64,000 bases of DNA from Heterostelium album PN500 (GCF_000004825.1 NW_008805068.1:62001-126000), one strand, 5' to 3'; shown: positions 33,536 to 45,974, counted from the first letter of the stretch. Translations and numbers: made by a program. Notes: a model not told the origin generated them from the sequence alone.

Positions 33536-35937
33536 CTAAAAAATATTTATATAATTAATTATTATTTTTTAATAAGTAAAAATGAATTCTTTTAAAAAAA
33601 GATTATTGATTAACTGGTTGATTAAATGAAAGTTTCAGACTCGAGTGCGTGATAAATCTAAAATTAATTTAAACGAAAAAATAACAAATTCGAACAAAAA
33701 ATAAAATAAAATAAAGCTTTTTTTTGATGAAAAATAACAACACAACAAAATAACAATAATAAAGATATTGTTTAAGATAAGATTGATGATTTTTTTTTAA
33801 CTGTTATAATAATTATTATTATTATAAATTGTTTTCTTTCTTTTTGTCTTACTTTCTTTTACACTTTTTTTTTTTTTAATAATAATAATAATAATAGTGA
33901 TAATAAAAATTAATTCACAAAAAATTGATGTTATTAACAATTATTTGTGATTGTGAAGCAAAATATTATATATTATAAAAGTGACCTGTTCTTTTCTTTT
34001 TCAATATAAAATCTATTTTTCAGCTGAAAACCACCACATTAACTTTCCGCTTGTTCTTCTTTCTGCTCACCATCAGATTAATTCATCATTTCTCCTGTTC
34101 TGATCTATACCATTTTTAATTTTGAATTACTTTGTGGTGATGGTGTTTGTGCGGTGTGTGTATATACTGCTCTAGATATATGGATGATGATGATGGTGTA
34201 GATTGGGATCACATTTATATAACTCTAGAGTAGCCAGCACTTCCATTTGGGCAAAACAAACAAAAACATTCAAAAAAATAACATTATACCACCACATACC
34301 ACCACAATAGCAAAACAAATCAAATCAGTATTGCTTGTAATAAATAAAAATAAAACAAAACTAAACTAAACATCACCAAATAAATAAAAGTAAACATATA
34401 TAACAAATAAATAAAACAATTACCACGATGATTACCACGATGTTAATAAATAACACACCACTCTACACTTTTGGAAAATATGAAAAAACAAAAAAAAAAA
34501 CGATCAAATCGGTACACTAATACGATAACAAAATTGATTTCAGGGGGAAAGAAAGGAAGTATGGTATTTAAATTTAAATGTTGTTATTATTTGTTGTTGG
34601 TGGATTGAGATTTTATTTTATTTATTTATTTTCATTCCAATTGGTTGATTGGTAAACCAATCATGCATCCATAAATAATATCATTTTATAAATATTTTAA
34701 TCCGTGTGGATCACACCAATCCATTTGATTGTTTATGTTGTTTAAAAATGATGATGATAAAATAAACGATTATAATTGTTTTTGAGTCATCGATAATGCT
34801 GTTGTTAATGATGATGATGATGATAATAGATAAAACATAGTGGTGGAAGTGTGTAGTTAGAATGAGAACGAACATAACATAACTAACAAGTTAACTCTTT
34901 GATGATAAAGATAAAATATTTATAAATAAAATATGTTTTCTTTTTCGCCATTAGTATTTTGTTTGGTTTGTGTGGTGTGATCAGGTACTGATCTGATCTG
35001 TTATGAATTGACTGTTCGATTTTGTTTTGTAATTACTATTATGGATGATGTGAGAAAACAAACCAAAGTCCATTCATTCATTCATTCCATTCATACCAAT
35101 GAAAAAGATCGACAATAGTTTATCTAATATATAAATTGGGATTAAAGAGGAATCTATTTTTAACTATCTGATATGATCAAATCTTCTTTCTATATTTAAT
35201 TTCTATTTTACAACCAATATGCATTTGCTATTGTTTTGTTTTGTTTGTTTTTTTTGTATAATATTATATTGCATTACCTAATACTACCGACTACTATCTA
35301 ATTTACAAATCCACTTTATACTCTATTGCTACTACTTAATACTGAATAATAATATTGAATTGATTCTCACAAATTAGAATAATCGATTATTATTATATTG
35401 AATAAATTTATAAGATTTACTCCTATTGGCGGTTTTCTATTTATATTTTTTATAATAAAAAGGAGAGAATACCCCTTTATCAAGTTCTTTAATTATTTTT
35501 ATTTATTTTTATTTATTTTTATTTTTCATCAATTTTTGATCATGTGATAGTGGGTGTGGGTGTTTTTTAATTTTTGTTTAAGATAATGAATTTATGAAGG
35601 ACAAGGATTGTTGGGAGACTTTTTTTGAGATATAAAACAAAACGAAAATAATGTGTTAACAGAAGAGGATGAGTCCACACTGTGAACTTGATTTGGTTTT
35701 AAAATTGATGTGAGAAGAGAATAAACTAAATCATTATTATAATTCATTCTTACAATATAATAAAAAAAGGCAGTTGGCCTTGTTATTTGATGTTGATTGA
35801 AATAAATGATTATTAAATCAACAAAAACCAACAATACCAAACCGATGTAATAAGTAAAAAAGTCAAAGAGAAGACAGACAGCTGTCAAAATTTGTCACAC
35901 TGTAATAGTTGAATCATTAAACGATATATATACTTAC
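33536..35937 (-). other. candidate 2.4-kb first intron of the RhoGAP gene
   Basis: Thirteen sense codons (SNSKTDKTPSKEK) precede the ATG at 33496 in frame, directly after a T-rich acceptor ending at 33536. Upstream, at 35949-35938, the minus strand reads ATG TTT TGG AAA followed by gtaagtat, a near-perfect donor in the matching phase. This would give MFWK|SNSKTDK. The stretch between is A+T-rich with AAT runs at 33875-33897 and a GT-rich tract at 34131-34160, and has no gene of its own. If the model is wrong, it is promoter DNA. Confidence 0.45.
34131..34160. promoter_or_regulatory. GT-rich tract, candidate G-box
   Basis: Repeated GTGG, GGTG and GTGTGTG units resemble GBF-type boxes. The location inside a possible first intron or distal promoter of the RhoGAP gene would suit developmental control. 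Evidence is composition only. Confidence 0.2.
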
Positions 35938-35949
35938 TTTCCAAAACAT

Positions 35950-37111
35950 TTTTAGTTTATCACGATTTTATATTTTCTTTAAAACTATAATACAATTAAA
36001 AATACAAAGATAGATATAAAAAGCTTTTTATTTTCTTATTTATTTATTTTATTTTTATTAAAATAGCAGTATTATTACTAGTTTATGATTATTGATTATT
36101 TACTGTTGATGTTTCTCCAAAAAGTCTCATACTTTTTACAAAAATGTAAAATAATTGGAAAAATTAAAAAAAAAATAAAAAAACTAAATGGGAGCCATCA
36201 CAAAACAACAATCTCCCAACACTTTTTTGGGTGGCTACGCTTGTGATGAAATCTTATTTTTTTTTTCTGAATTATCTTATTCCAAAATTTTATGTTTTAT
36301 TTTTGTAACCAATTGATTATTTATCTTTTCGTTTCAATAAATGTGATAGTAATATACACTTAGAGATAATTTTACGTTTATGATGGTATAGAAACATAAT
36401 CCATTTGAGTTTAAACTAGTGTTTGATATAAAATGTTAAAAGTCATTTGATTTTATGAAGCTAAAGTTATTTTAATTTGTACAAAAAGTAGTACTTTTTA
36501 AATAAATGTTGATGAAATAATTATGATGGTCAATGTAAACAAAATATTTGATGACAAATGATGATGATTAACGTTTTAAATAGATTTTGATCCTCAAAAT
36601 GATTATAAAATAACCAATAATATTTATGATCTTTTTTTAATTGAATTACTTGTTGTTGATTTGCCCAAACTCCACAAATCAATTTCGATCTTGGTTCAGT
36701 CTGGTACATTTGGATGTCCACACATCTAAATTAAGGAATTGTTGTTCATTGTCTTTGTCTTGTTTTGTTTTGAGTGTGTGGGTACTTTGACCAAAAACAA
36801 AAAGAAAAGTAAAAATTATGAAAAACTGAAAAGTGATCATCAATTCATATCAGTGTGGTTCCAATCTAAAGGAAGCAAAAAAAGTTTCAAAAATATAAAA
36901 ATCTTGGCTAGTTTTTTCACTTTTTTTTTTTTTGAAAAAACTAAAACAAAAATAAATTAAAATAAAATAAAATCAAACATCAAGCTTTTTTGATTCGATT
37001 CTGTTCACGCTGCTCAGAGCTTGTCAGACATCTTCAAAAACAAAAATTTTGTTGAAGAAAAGTTTAAATAAGTAATTACAACATACACCCAAACAAAACA
37101 ACAATTAAAAA
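35950..37111. promoter_or_regulatory. divergent promoter region before CYP51
   Basis: About 1.16 kb. A small cluster at 36190-36248 has several short complementary words (GGGAG/CTCCC and CATCACAA/TTGTGATG), the second pair about 40 bases apart, and is less A+T-rich than its surroundings. Open frames here are short and look random. No gene is supported. Confidence 0.4.
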
Positions 37112-38730
37112 ATGTTACAAATATTAATTGGTGTAGCCGTTGCTCTTATCATCTTATCTCTTTTCAAAAAGGTAATTAAGAATAAATATATAATATTCTT
37201 TTATATTGAAAAAATATTAATAATATAAATATAAAAATAAAAATATTATTATTATTATTATTATTTATTTAATTTAATATAGAATGTTCCAGGTACACCA
37301 CCAATGATTGGATCTATTCCACTTATTGGATGTTTCCACAAGTTCGCCACTGATCCATTGGGATTGGTAAGAAAATCGTATGACAAGGTTGGTGACGCCT
37401 TCACTCTCTACCTTATGGGTTTCAAAATGACTTTCCTTATTGGACCTGAAGCACAATCTGTGTTCTTTCGTGGTTCCGATGAAGAGTTGAGCCCAAAGGA
37501 AGCCTACCGTTTCGTTACCCCTGTTTTTGGACCTGGTGTAGTCTACGACTCACCAACTGAAGTCATGTATGAGCAACTTCGTTTCGTCAAAGATGGTTTG
37601 GTCCTCAGTCAATTGAAGAAATCCGTCGGTATCATCTCTGAGGAGACCGAGAAATTCTTTGAAGAAAAGTGGGGTGATTCAGGTGAAGTCGATCTCTTGG
37701 CTGAAATGAATAAAGTAAGTAGAAATTTAACAACAAGAAGAAGAAGAACAACAACAACAACAACACACAAAGAACAACAAGAATATTAATATTAATTATT
37801 ATTATTTTAAAATAGTTAACAATTTTAACTGCTTCACGTTGTTTAATGGGTAGTGATATTAACAAAGCATTGGGACAAGCATCGAACCTCGCTGATTTGT
37901 ACCACGAGTTGGAAGAGGGTTTGAATCCAATCTCTTTCTTCTTCCCAAATCTTCCATTGCCATCGTTTGCCAAGCGTGATGCCGCACGTGCCAAGGTTGC
38001 CGCTATTTTCGACTCTATTATCAAAGCTCGTCGTAGATCCACTGAGCCACGTGACGACGTCTTGCAAGTACTCATGACCAGCAAATACAAGGACGGTTCC
38101 GTCTTGGACGACGAGAAAATCGTTGGTTTGATGATTGGTCTCTTGTTTGCCGGTCAACACACCTCATCGATCACCTCGACCTGGGCCGGTTTCTACATGT
38201 TCAACAACCCCGAGTACTTGGAGCAGGTTCTCAAGGAGATCAACGACTACCACGTCGAAGAGAACAACGGTGAAATCAACTTTGACGGTCTTCGTAAGAT
38301 GACCCGTTTAGAGACAATCATTCGTGAGGTTCTCCGTTTGCATCCCCCCTTAATTTTCTTGATGCGTAAGGTCATGGAGCCAATCACCTACAAGGATTTC
38401 ACCATCCCAGCCGGTCACTTGGTTGCTGTATCGCCAGCTGTCGGTATGCGTCTCGACAGTGTCTTTAAGAACGCCAACGAATTCAATCCAAAGCGTTTCG
38501 ATCCAGAGAACGACGAGTCTAAGACCCCATTCTCCTACATTGCATTCGGTGGTGGTAAGCACGGTTGTCCAGGTGAGAATTTTGGTATCCTCCAAATCAA
38601 GACCATCTGGTCGGTTCTCCTCCAAAAGTATGACTTGAAGCTTGGATCCGTTCCAAAGCCAGACTACACCAATTTGGTAGCTGGTCCACAAGCTCCATGC
38701 AAGATCACTTATACCAGAAAACAAAAGTAA
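37112..38730 (+). CDS. cyp51: sterol 14-alpha-demethylase, cytochrome P450 CYP51
   Basis: Exons 37112-37171, 37283-37714 and 37816-38730 join in phase 0 throughout and give 468 residues. CYP51 removes the 14-alpha methyl group of lanosterol, cycloartenol or obtusifoliol in sterol synthesis at the endoplasmic reticulum. The first exon is the membrane anchor ([20 protein letters not shown]). CYP51-specific features are [15 protein letters not shown] in the B-prime region and the I-helix [15 protein letters not shown]. General P450 motifs are the K-helix [13 protein letters not shown] and the haem-binding [13 protein letters not shown] with its cysteine thiolate. The coding core is markedly G+C-rich with preferred codons, suggesting high expression. 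Confidence 0.93.
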
Positions 38731-39326
38731 ATAATTTGAAAACAAAACAATAAAATGCAAAATAAAATTAAACAATAATAAAAAATACATAAGAGAATGC
38801 TTAATACATATGAGAACGCTTATGAGACTCATATAAAAAAATGAGTTCACGATAACAACGAATCCCCACACTTTGATGTGTAAAGCAGGGTAGCATTTCT
38901 CTTATTATGAATTATTATTATTATCAATTACAATGTAACATCATTAAATTAACAATGAATATTTTATTTATTTATTTAACTACCTTATTATGGTGATTTC
39001 GGGTGGTAACACTTCACTTATAATGATCAAATCAACCCCAAAATTTCATGAACTTGATATAACTTTGTTGTTTTATTAATTCGAACAAATATATGGTGGT
39101 AGAATAGGAATGACCTTACCAAAACAAATCATATCAATACTAAGAAACTGTGTTTACTTATTTCATTGATTAATTATATCATTCATTGTATATCAATCAT
39201 TCGAATTTTATTTACATACATTATTTACTGTTCTATTTTTTGATGGTATTTCTGTATTTGTTTGATCAACTGATTTTATTACTATTGACTTTTATGTTTT
39301 ATTGTTAAATTATTATAAATTAAATA
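38731..39326. other. intergenic with a structured 117-nt segment
   Basis: About 600 bp. Segment 38789-38905 is closed by a 13-bp inverted repeat (ATAAGAGAATGCT and its complement with one inserted T) and contains two shorter internal hairpins. It is richer in G+C than its flanks, so it could be a small RNA gene or the CYP51 3' end. No known RNA family is recognised. Confidence 0.35.
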
Positions 39327-40440
39327 ATGTTAAAATCTTTATTATTTATTTTATTTTTAGGTATTTTAATAAATACAGATTCAACCCAAACCCTTCTTTC
39401 TACACCAATTAAATTGTCTCATCAAGAGTATATGAGGCAATTTATTGAATGGATGTATAAGCACAACAGAATCTATCCGAATCTTTTAGAGTTCAACGCG
39501 AGATTCTTTTTATTCGTAGATACTTTGGATTTTATAAATCTGTCAAATATGAATCCACTTACCACATACAAATTGGCTTTAAATAACTTTTCAGATTATA
39601 CCCCAGATGAAAAGAGAATGTTGTTGGGATACACACCACTGGTTTCCGATATTGGATACGCAATCGACGATGAACGTTCAAAGAAGCTGGTGCAGAGTAT
39701 AGAGGCGACCACAGGTTATGTAGATTGGCGTGACAAATACGTTAGTAGTGTCAAGAATCAAGGATTGTGCGGTGGTTGTTATTCTTTCGCGGCTTCAGCT
39801 CTCATCGAGAGTGCCATCATGATCAAGAACCGAACGGAATTCGATTTGAGTGAACAGGACTTGATCGATTGCTCCTATAGTACCTATCAGGGTATGAACA
39901 ACGGATGTAAAGGTGGTGACATTGCCCTGGCAATACAGCAAGCTATTGCCTCTGGTCAAGCAGACGAGCTGAACTATCCCTATATATCCGGTAGTTCCAA
40001 AGCGCTTGGCCTATGTAAATCAAAAGTGAAACGAGCGAATATGTCACAGATGCAGATTTTTAAGATATTGTCGAGCGAAAGCCATTTGGCTGAAAACTTA
40101 CTCAAGTACGGACCCATTGCTATTGCGATGGACGGTGAAAACAAATCTCTTTTGTCCTATAAAGGTGGTATCTTTAGCGATTTCTCATGTTCACAAAACG
40201 TTAATCATGCAGTACTCCTAGTTGGTTCTGGAGTTGATAATGGTCAAGAGTATTGGATCGTCAAGAATTCTTGGGGTACTGAATGGGGAGAGAATGGGTA
40301 AGTATTTTATTAATAATATTCTTTAATTTTGCAAGAAAGTTTAATTAAAATTATTAATAATCAATACCAGATTTTTAAGAATTGTTAAAGGAAGAAGTTT
40401 GTGTGGTATAGGTACACGTCCAAGTTACTTTGTCCAATAA
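39327..40440 (+). CDS. papain-family cysteine protease (C1A) with I29 propeptide
   Basis: Exons 39327-40297 and 40371-40440 join in phase 2 to give 346 residues. The signal peptide is residues 1-20, the I29 inhibitor propeptide about 30-100 (FIEWMYKHNRIYPN, YKLALNNFSDYTPDE). The mature peptidase starts near YVDWRDKYVSSVKNQG. The catalytic site reads QGLCGGCYSFAA, where the family usually has CGSCWAF, so the Trp after the nucleophile is Tyr. GCKGG, the catalytic NHAVLLVG histidine and the KNSWGTEWGENG asparagine are present. A lysosomal or secreted endopeptidase is expected. Confidence 0.9.
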
Positions 40441-40846
40441 AAACATCATACAAAAATAAAAATAAAATCAAATAAATAATAACAATTATCTTAAACACTA
40501 TATAATGGTTGATTCTTGGGTGCTTTTTTATCGTTGTCTTTGCTTTGTTTATTCATATATGTAATCGTAAATTATTTTTATAGTTATAAATCTTTGTTTT
40601 GTTTCACTAGTTTGGTAATAGAACTGAAGGAAACTGATTATTATATGTCTACTGTGTTGTACATGATTGTTTTATTGTGAAATAAAGCATCTAAATTTAA
40701 CAATTTATTATTCTTAATTGATTAACTACCACAAACTAGCATACTATTGTTTTATTTTTTCGATCATTTTGTCCAAAAAAAAAAAATCAAAATTTAGATT
40801 AATTTATTATTTCTTTCGATTTCATTTAAAGACATTCATACAGATA
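40441..40846. other. intergenic, A+T-rich
   Basis: About 400 bp between tandem plus-strand genes. It holds the terminator of the protease and the promoter of the NOSIP gene. No gene is supported. Confidence 0.45.
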
Positions 40847-41999
40847 ATGTCAAGACACTCAAAGAATAATACTTCGGGTAAATTTACTTATTATGAGAGA
40901 CAGCAACTTAAAGATTATGGCACACAGAAAGAAAGATTAGGAAAAGACTCTTTAAAGTCTTTTGATTGTTGTTCTATCTGTTTAAATACATTAATTACAC
41001 CTCTATCTTGGTATGTTGCGAATGATTTATGATAGTTGAATCAATGTCATTATTAGATTCATACATTCAATCAAACAATCAATCAATCAAACAATTATAT
41101 GATTTGTTATAGTTACAATATTAATATTAATATTTTTATTAACATAAATCAAGTACAAAAGGTCATTTATATTGTAAAGAATGTATATATACATCGTTAT
41201 TAAATCAAAAGCAAATCATTAAAGAGAAAGAAGAGAGATGGATCAAGCAACAGGAGAAGCTGAAGCAAAAAGAAGAAGATATACGTATAAAGCAGGCTGA
41301 ACATGAGTTGAAGGAGTTCGAATCGAATAATGTCACATTTCTACAAAATAATACAGAAAAACCAATAGATAATACAAAAGACAAAGAAAAAGTTAATAAT
41401 GGTGAACAAAAACAATTAGTAAGAGAGAAAGAATTAAAGTTAAACTGTTATTGGATGGTATGTTTATATTTTTACATGTTTTTATTATTGTTTGTTTTCG
41501 ATGTTGTTTCTTTTAACTAACAATTAAGATCTATTATTTACTTATTTTTGTTGTTGTTGTTTTTTGTTGTTGTTGTTAGTTGTCACACGATTCAAAGGAA
41601 GAAGTACATGAAAAACCAGATACCAATACTAAATGTCCTGAGGGTAATCATGTACTACGATTGAAACAGTTGATCAGTGTAAAGTTTAAGGCAGCAGATA
41701 CAGGTAGCGCCAACAGCTCGAAAGATATCAATAGATACTGTTGTCCTATATGCGATAAGATATTCACGAATAGCACACGTTTGAAGATGTTGAAGCGATG
41801 TGGACATGTTTTTTGCGAGAGTTGTCTAAATCGATTCCAAGACGACCCGAAAAACCTAAAGACATCGCAATGTTATACCTGTGCAAAAGAATTCGAATCT
41901 CTCGATATCATCAATTTACAACAGGGTGGTACAGGTTACGCAGGTCAATCTGGTCATAAGTTGGAAGCATCAAAGTATAAAACTACTGCTGTTATATAG
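40847..41999 (+). CDS. nosip: NOSIP-like E3 ubiquitin ligase (nitric-oxide-synthase-interacting protein homolog)
   Basis: Exons 40847-41010, 41154-41457 and 41580-41999 join in phase to give 295 residues (human NOSIP has 301). The N-terminus MSRHSKNNTSGKFTYYE and the end LQQGGTGYAGQSGHKLEASK match the family. The first half-domain has CCSICLNTL and CTKGHLYCKEC, followed by a long basic/acidic coiled coil. The second half-domain has CCPICDKIF, CGHVFCESC and CYTC. Animal NOSIP has lost most of these cysteines and folds as a U-box, whereas here the second domain looks like a complete zinc-binding RING. Nuclear ubiquitin-ligase activity is expected; the NOS-related name does not imply NO signalling here. 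Confidence 0.9.
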
Positions 42000-42042
42000 C
42001 TAGCATAAAGAAATATACAATAAGCATTTTATTTATTTATTA

Positions 42043-42170
42043 CATATCTGACAGCTCATCGATACTCTTGAGAGATGTACCATTTCAATTGTTCTCTATT
42101 CTTTTTCCATCTTGTAAAAAAGCATAGATGGTTCAATGGCTATCCTTTGCTTTAGAGAATAAAAAAATAT
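42043..42170 (-). pseudogene. relic of a Sel1/MYND-family exon boundary
   Basis: The segment matches the intron end and first codons of the MYND exon of the paralogs further along the array (compare about 48685-48830), including TAGATGGTTCAATGGCTAT and CTTTGCTTTAGAGAATA. Only about 125 bp remain and no frame is open. It shows that another copy once lay here. Confidence 0.7.
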
Positions 42171-42296
42171 TGGTTTTATACATTTATGTTTCTTTATGTT
42201 GAATAAAAAAATGAAGTTCATCAAGTATCACATAAAAGTGTTAATAATTAAATAAGGAATTATTAGTAAAGTTTAAAGTGATATATTGTTGTGTAT

Positions 42297-45200
42297 TTAT
42301 TTACAAATTGATTTATGAAGTAATGTGTAGAAATCATAAGTTTTACATTGTTTTGAACAATAGTTGGCAACGTTACATTTTGAACATTTGATGTATTTCG
42401 ATTCGAATGGTTTGAAACAACCATGACAGAATCGATTGGGTTTAGAAATGTTGTCAGTGAATAGCTCTGATAGTTGATCGACTCTGATCATTGAAACTCT
42501 ATCGATACCAATTGTACCAATTCGATGATATGGATTGACAATGAATATGTTCTGACCAACAAAGAATAATCGATCGGCTGTTGCTTGGTTATTGATGGTA
42601 TCATCATAGATACCAACATTGATACAAGAACCATTAATATCTACCATCAAGAAATGTGTTGCCTTGTTATTTCTGAATGGTCTTTCAATGATGATACCTC
42701 TAATCAAACCTGTATAGACATAATCAAAATTGATCTTGATATCTAAAATTGTAATTTCATTATAATCTTCAACAAAGTTTTTTGGAACTTGTTTGATTGT
42801 AATACATCTACTTCCTTTCTCACTATTACTGCTAGCAATGTTATTAAAATTGGCGAAACAACTTCTGAGGTGTGTTGTTAGTCTAAGTCTATGATCGTTA
42901 TCCACGATAATCGACGTGTCCGATATTGGATCAGCAGACTCCTTCATTTTTTCAAGGTAGTTATGAAATGAAGTGGTATGTTTGATGGTGTTCTGATCAC
43001 CGTATGATTCGAAAATTATGAGTTCAGGTTTGTTGTTGTTGTAAGGAAGGAAGCATGGTAATTGATCTTTCTCTGATTCCTTTCCCAAAAGATAGTAATG
43101 ATATCCATTTTCCATTTCTTTCTTGGCAATCATATAGCTTGAGAGTTCATAATATGAGTTTGGTCTCAAAAGATCGTCCTTCTGGCAGATTCGTTGAAAC
43201 TCAAACATATCTGATAAATCGTCGTTTTTGGTAAGAGGACCTCCATGAGGAGAGGTCTGAATTTGTTTTTCCATTTTGTACAATGCACTGTAAAAAAACA
43301 TAGATGGTTCAATCTCTATCTTTTGCTTAAGAGAAAAAATAAATACATTCAATTAATAAATAGTCATACAAATATATAATTTGATATAAAAAATCCATAT
43401 ATTTACTTTTTTCATTAATTCTCTTGCCTTCAAATTACATCCAATTGCATCATTCCATTTTCTAGCTTTTGAAAAGACAATACTTGCTAAATTCCATATT
43501 CTGAATGATTTCCAAAAAAAAATAGTTAATATTAATATTTTCAATTATCAGAATACACTTACGCGTGAGAATGTGGAAAATACTTTAAAGTTTGTTCAGT
43601 ATAACTTAAAATGTATCTAATATCATTACTGTAATTCAGATAGATAAAGCAATATCTTGAATTCAAATCCATTGGGTTGTTCTTCATGTATCGATTGAGA
43701 ATCGGTAGGAATTTCTCTCTTAGAATCTCAACGTCAACAACGATTTCATGTATTTGGTAGCACTTTGAGATATTCGATATGATATCTTTATCTTGAGCAT
43801 TTCCAGAATTTATCATTGTTATTGTTTCATTAAACAGTTTCTTTGCTTTCCACAATTTGGCTGCAGTCACTGAGCTATTGGTATAGCTTGTCAATTGATC
43901 GGTAGTAACTTTCTTTTTCTCTTGATTGGTAGTAATAGAGCTGAAAATATCAATGATTTCTTTGTAGATAGGTGGCAGATCCTCTGATCCTTTGGCAGCT
44001 AGAATATTGCCCATCAGATTTTGGCTATCCGTAATGCCGTTATCCAATGCTTTTCTACACCACTTTTCGGCGGCATCCAAATCCTTCTCGATACCATTGC
44101 CACTCAGGTAGAGCGCTGCCAAATTGTACATCGATTTTGGATGTGGATTTTTCTTGAGATTCGAAGCTTGGAGAAATAGCTGTGCAGCTTTCTTTGGTTT
44201 AACCATTCCGCAATCTTCATCGAGATAGATTTCACCAAGAAGGTTCAGAGATGATGTATGACCGTTAAGAATGTTTCGTTCGAGATATTCGATTGCTTTC
44301 TTGATATCCTTAGCAACACCGTATCCATAGAGACAGCAAGTCGCCAGACTGTTTAGTGCTTCCAGATGACCCATATGCAATGCCCTCTGGAAGCATTCGA
44401 ATCCTTTCTTTAAATTGCGATAGACATTTGCTGATCTGAGTTGATAGCATATTCCAGAGTACACTACTGCAAGAGTATTGTTTGGAAACTTTAGAAAACA
44501 TAGTAACGCCTTGACTGTATCTTTCTCTACATTGATGCCAAAATAATGAATATATCCGTTCAATAAATCTTGATCGTGGGTGCTGGACATCACTTCTTTG
44601 AGAATTTCATCTGATATAGGTATTTCCTCTATACCAAATTGAAAATCGAATTTGATCATTTCATATCGATCTCTTGCTAATTCGTAATGTGGACTCATCG
44701 ATAAACATTTCTCTATTGTCCTTTTTGCCTCAATAATTTTGCCATCGTTATGTAGAATGACGGCGGTCAAGAGTAATGTACATTTCCAATCTGGTTTGAT
44801 TGATTTCATTCGACTGAGATTCAACAAAATATCATCACGTGCTGATTTACTGTTTGTTTTTAATCGTTGCATCTCTTGTGAATATCCAGCATAGAAATAG
44901 AATTTGGCAAGAGTATCAACTGATAATCCATAGATATTGGTACCTTCGTTTGCCAACTTGATTGCTTCTAAATAATTGTGATTATTCATTTGTTCTTTGA
45001 TGTTCTTCTTCAATATCGATGATTTCTTTTCAGAATGTTTATTCTGTTCGATGTTGAGTGAAAGTAAAGACTGAATCTCTTGTTTGTTGGAACCGACACT
45101 CAATAATAGTTTGGTGAGATCATCGAAATCATCATTCAATTCAGTGGAATCGAATACAGCACCACTTGAAGTGTAATGATTGAATAGATCTGTGATACCA

Positions 45201-45688
45201 CTGATAAATTGAATGTCTGAAGATATCAGTTTCTGTGATTGAGATTGACCACCACCACCTAGTTTCTGACAGATCGGTTGAAGAAGGAATGAAAACACTG
45301 GAATCTCCCATGTTGATCTGTCACCACTGAGCAATGCACTCTGATATACCTTTGATAGATCATTGAGATTGATTGGAATCAATGACTTTAACTTTACAAT
45401 GGAATCTGGTGTATCACACCAAACATTACCACCAGACAACACAAAGTAATGATGACCAAACATCGATGACATATATCTACTTGAAACTGATAAACCAGCT
45501 ATAATAACTGATTTTGACACATTTTGTTGTTCTGTTACTTTTTGTTCATTCTTTGTTTTATCTTTTTTTACATTTGCATTTTGATTACTATTATTATTAT
45601 TAATGTTTACTTTTATATTTTGTTTATTATTATTAGTACTACCACTACTATTTACAGCACTGACTGCTTTTTTATTTTTTTTATTCAT
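42297..45688 (-). CDS. Sel1-repeat/MYND zinc-finger protein, array copy A (1082 aa)
   Basis: Three minus-strand exons, 45688-43563, 43500-43407 and 43325-42297, join in phase. After an Asn-rich start comes a constant region at about residues 55-330 (SVIIAGLSVSSRYMSSMFG, GGNVWCDTPDSIVKLKSL, DRSTWEIPVFSFLLQPICQK). Sel1-like repeats follow at about 400-610 (for example YRNLKKGFECFQRALHMGHL, ALNSLATCCLYGYGVAKDIK). The last exon has a conserved block (INNQATADRLFFVGQNIFIV) and a C-terminal MYND finger (CHGC, KCSKCNVANYCSKQCK, HKSIC). MYND and Sel1 domains both bind other proteins, so a scaffold is likely. The molecular function is unknown. Paralogs lie at 47629, 53871 and, decayed, 45975. Confidence 0.85.
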
Positions 45689-45974
45689 ATTACTCTATTT
45701 ATCTATATCTTTAAGTAATTGAATGATATGTTGCAAATAAACTTTTGTGAAGAGATTGGTGGTGAATTACACCTAGAATTTATTCTTTTTGTTTTTGTTT
45801 TTTTTTAATAATTAAAAAAAAAAAATTAAATTAAATAAAATGAACTGTGAACTTCAAAATGTTTGTACAAAAAAAAAAATAAGGGTTAAAATAAATAAGG
45901 TAAGTTTAAATTTAAAGCAATAATTATTTTTTGTAAATCAATCAGTTTAGAAAAAAATATTGATGATAAAGATT
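45689..45974. promoter_or_regulatory. upstream region of array copy A
   Basis: About 285 bp, A+T-rich, with poly-A and poly-T runs. Its first 80 bp resemble the matching region upstream of copy C near 51216-51270, so the promoters were duplicated with the genes. Confidence 0.4.

Noticed and set aside
36190-36250. Small cluster of complementary words considered as a non-coding RNA gene
   Set aside because: The stems are only 5-8 bp and mutually exclusive; no known RNA signature was found.
37632-38871. Minus-strand open frames over CYP51
   Set aside because: CYP51 motifs on the plus strand explain the region completely.
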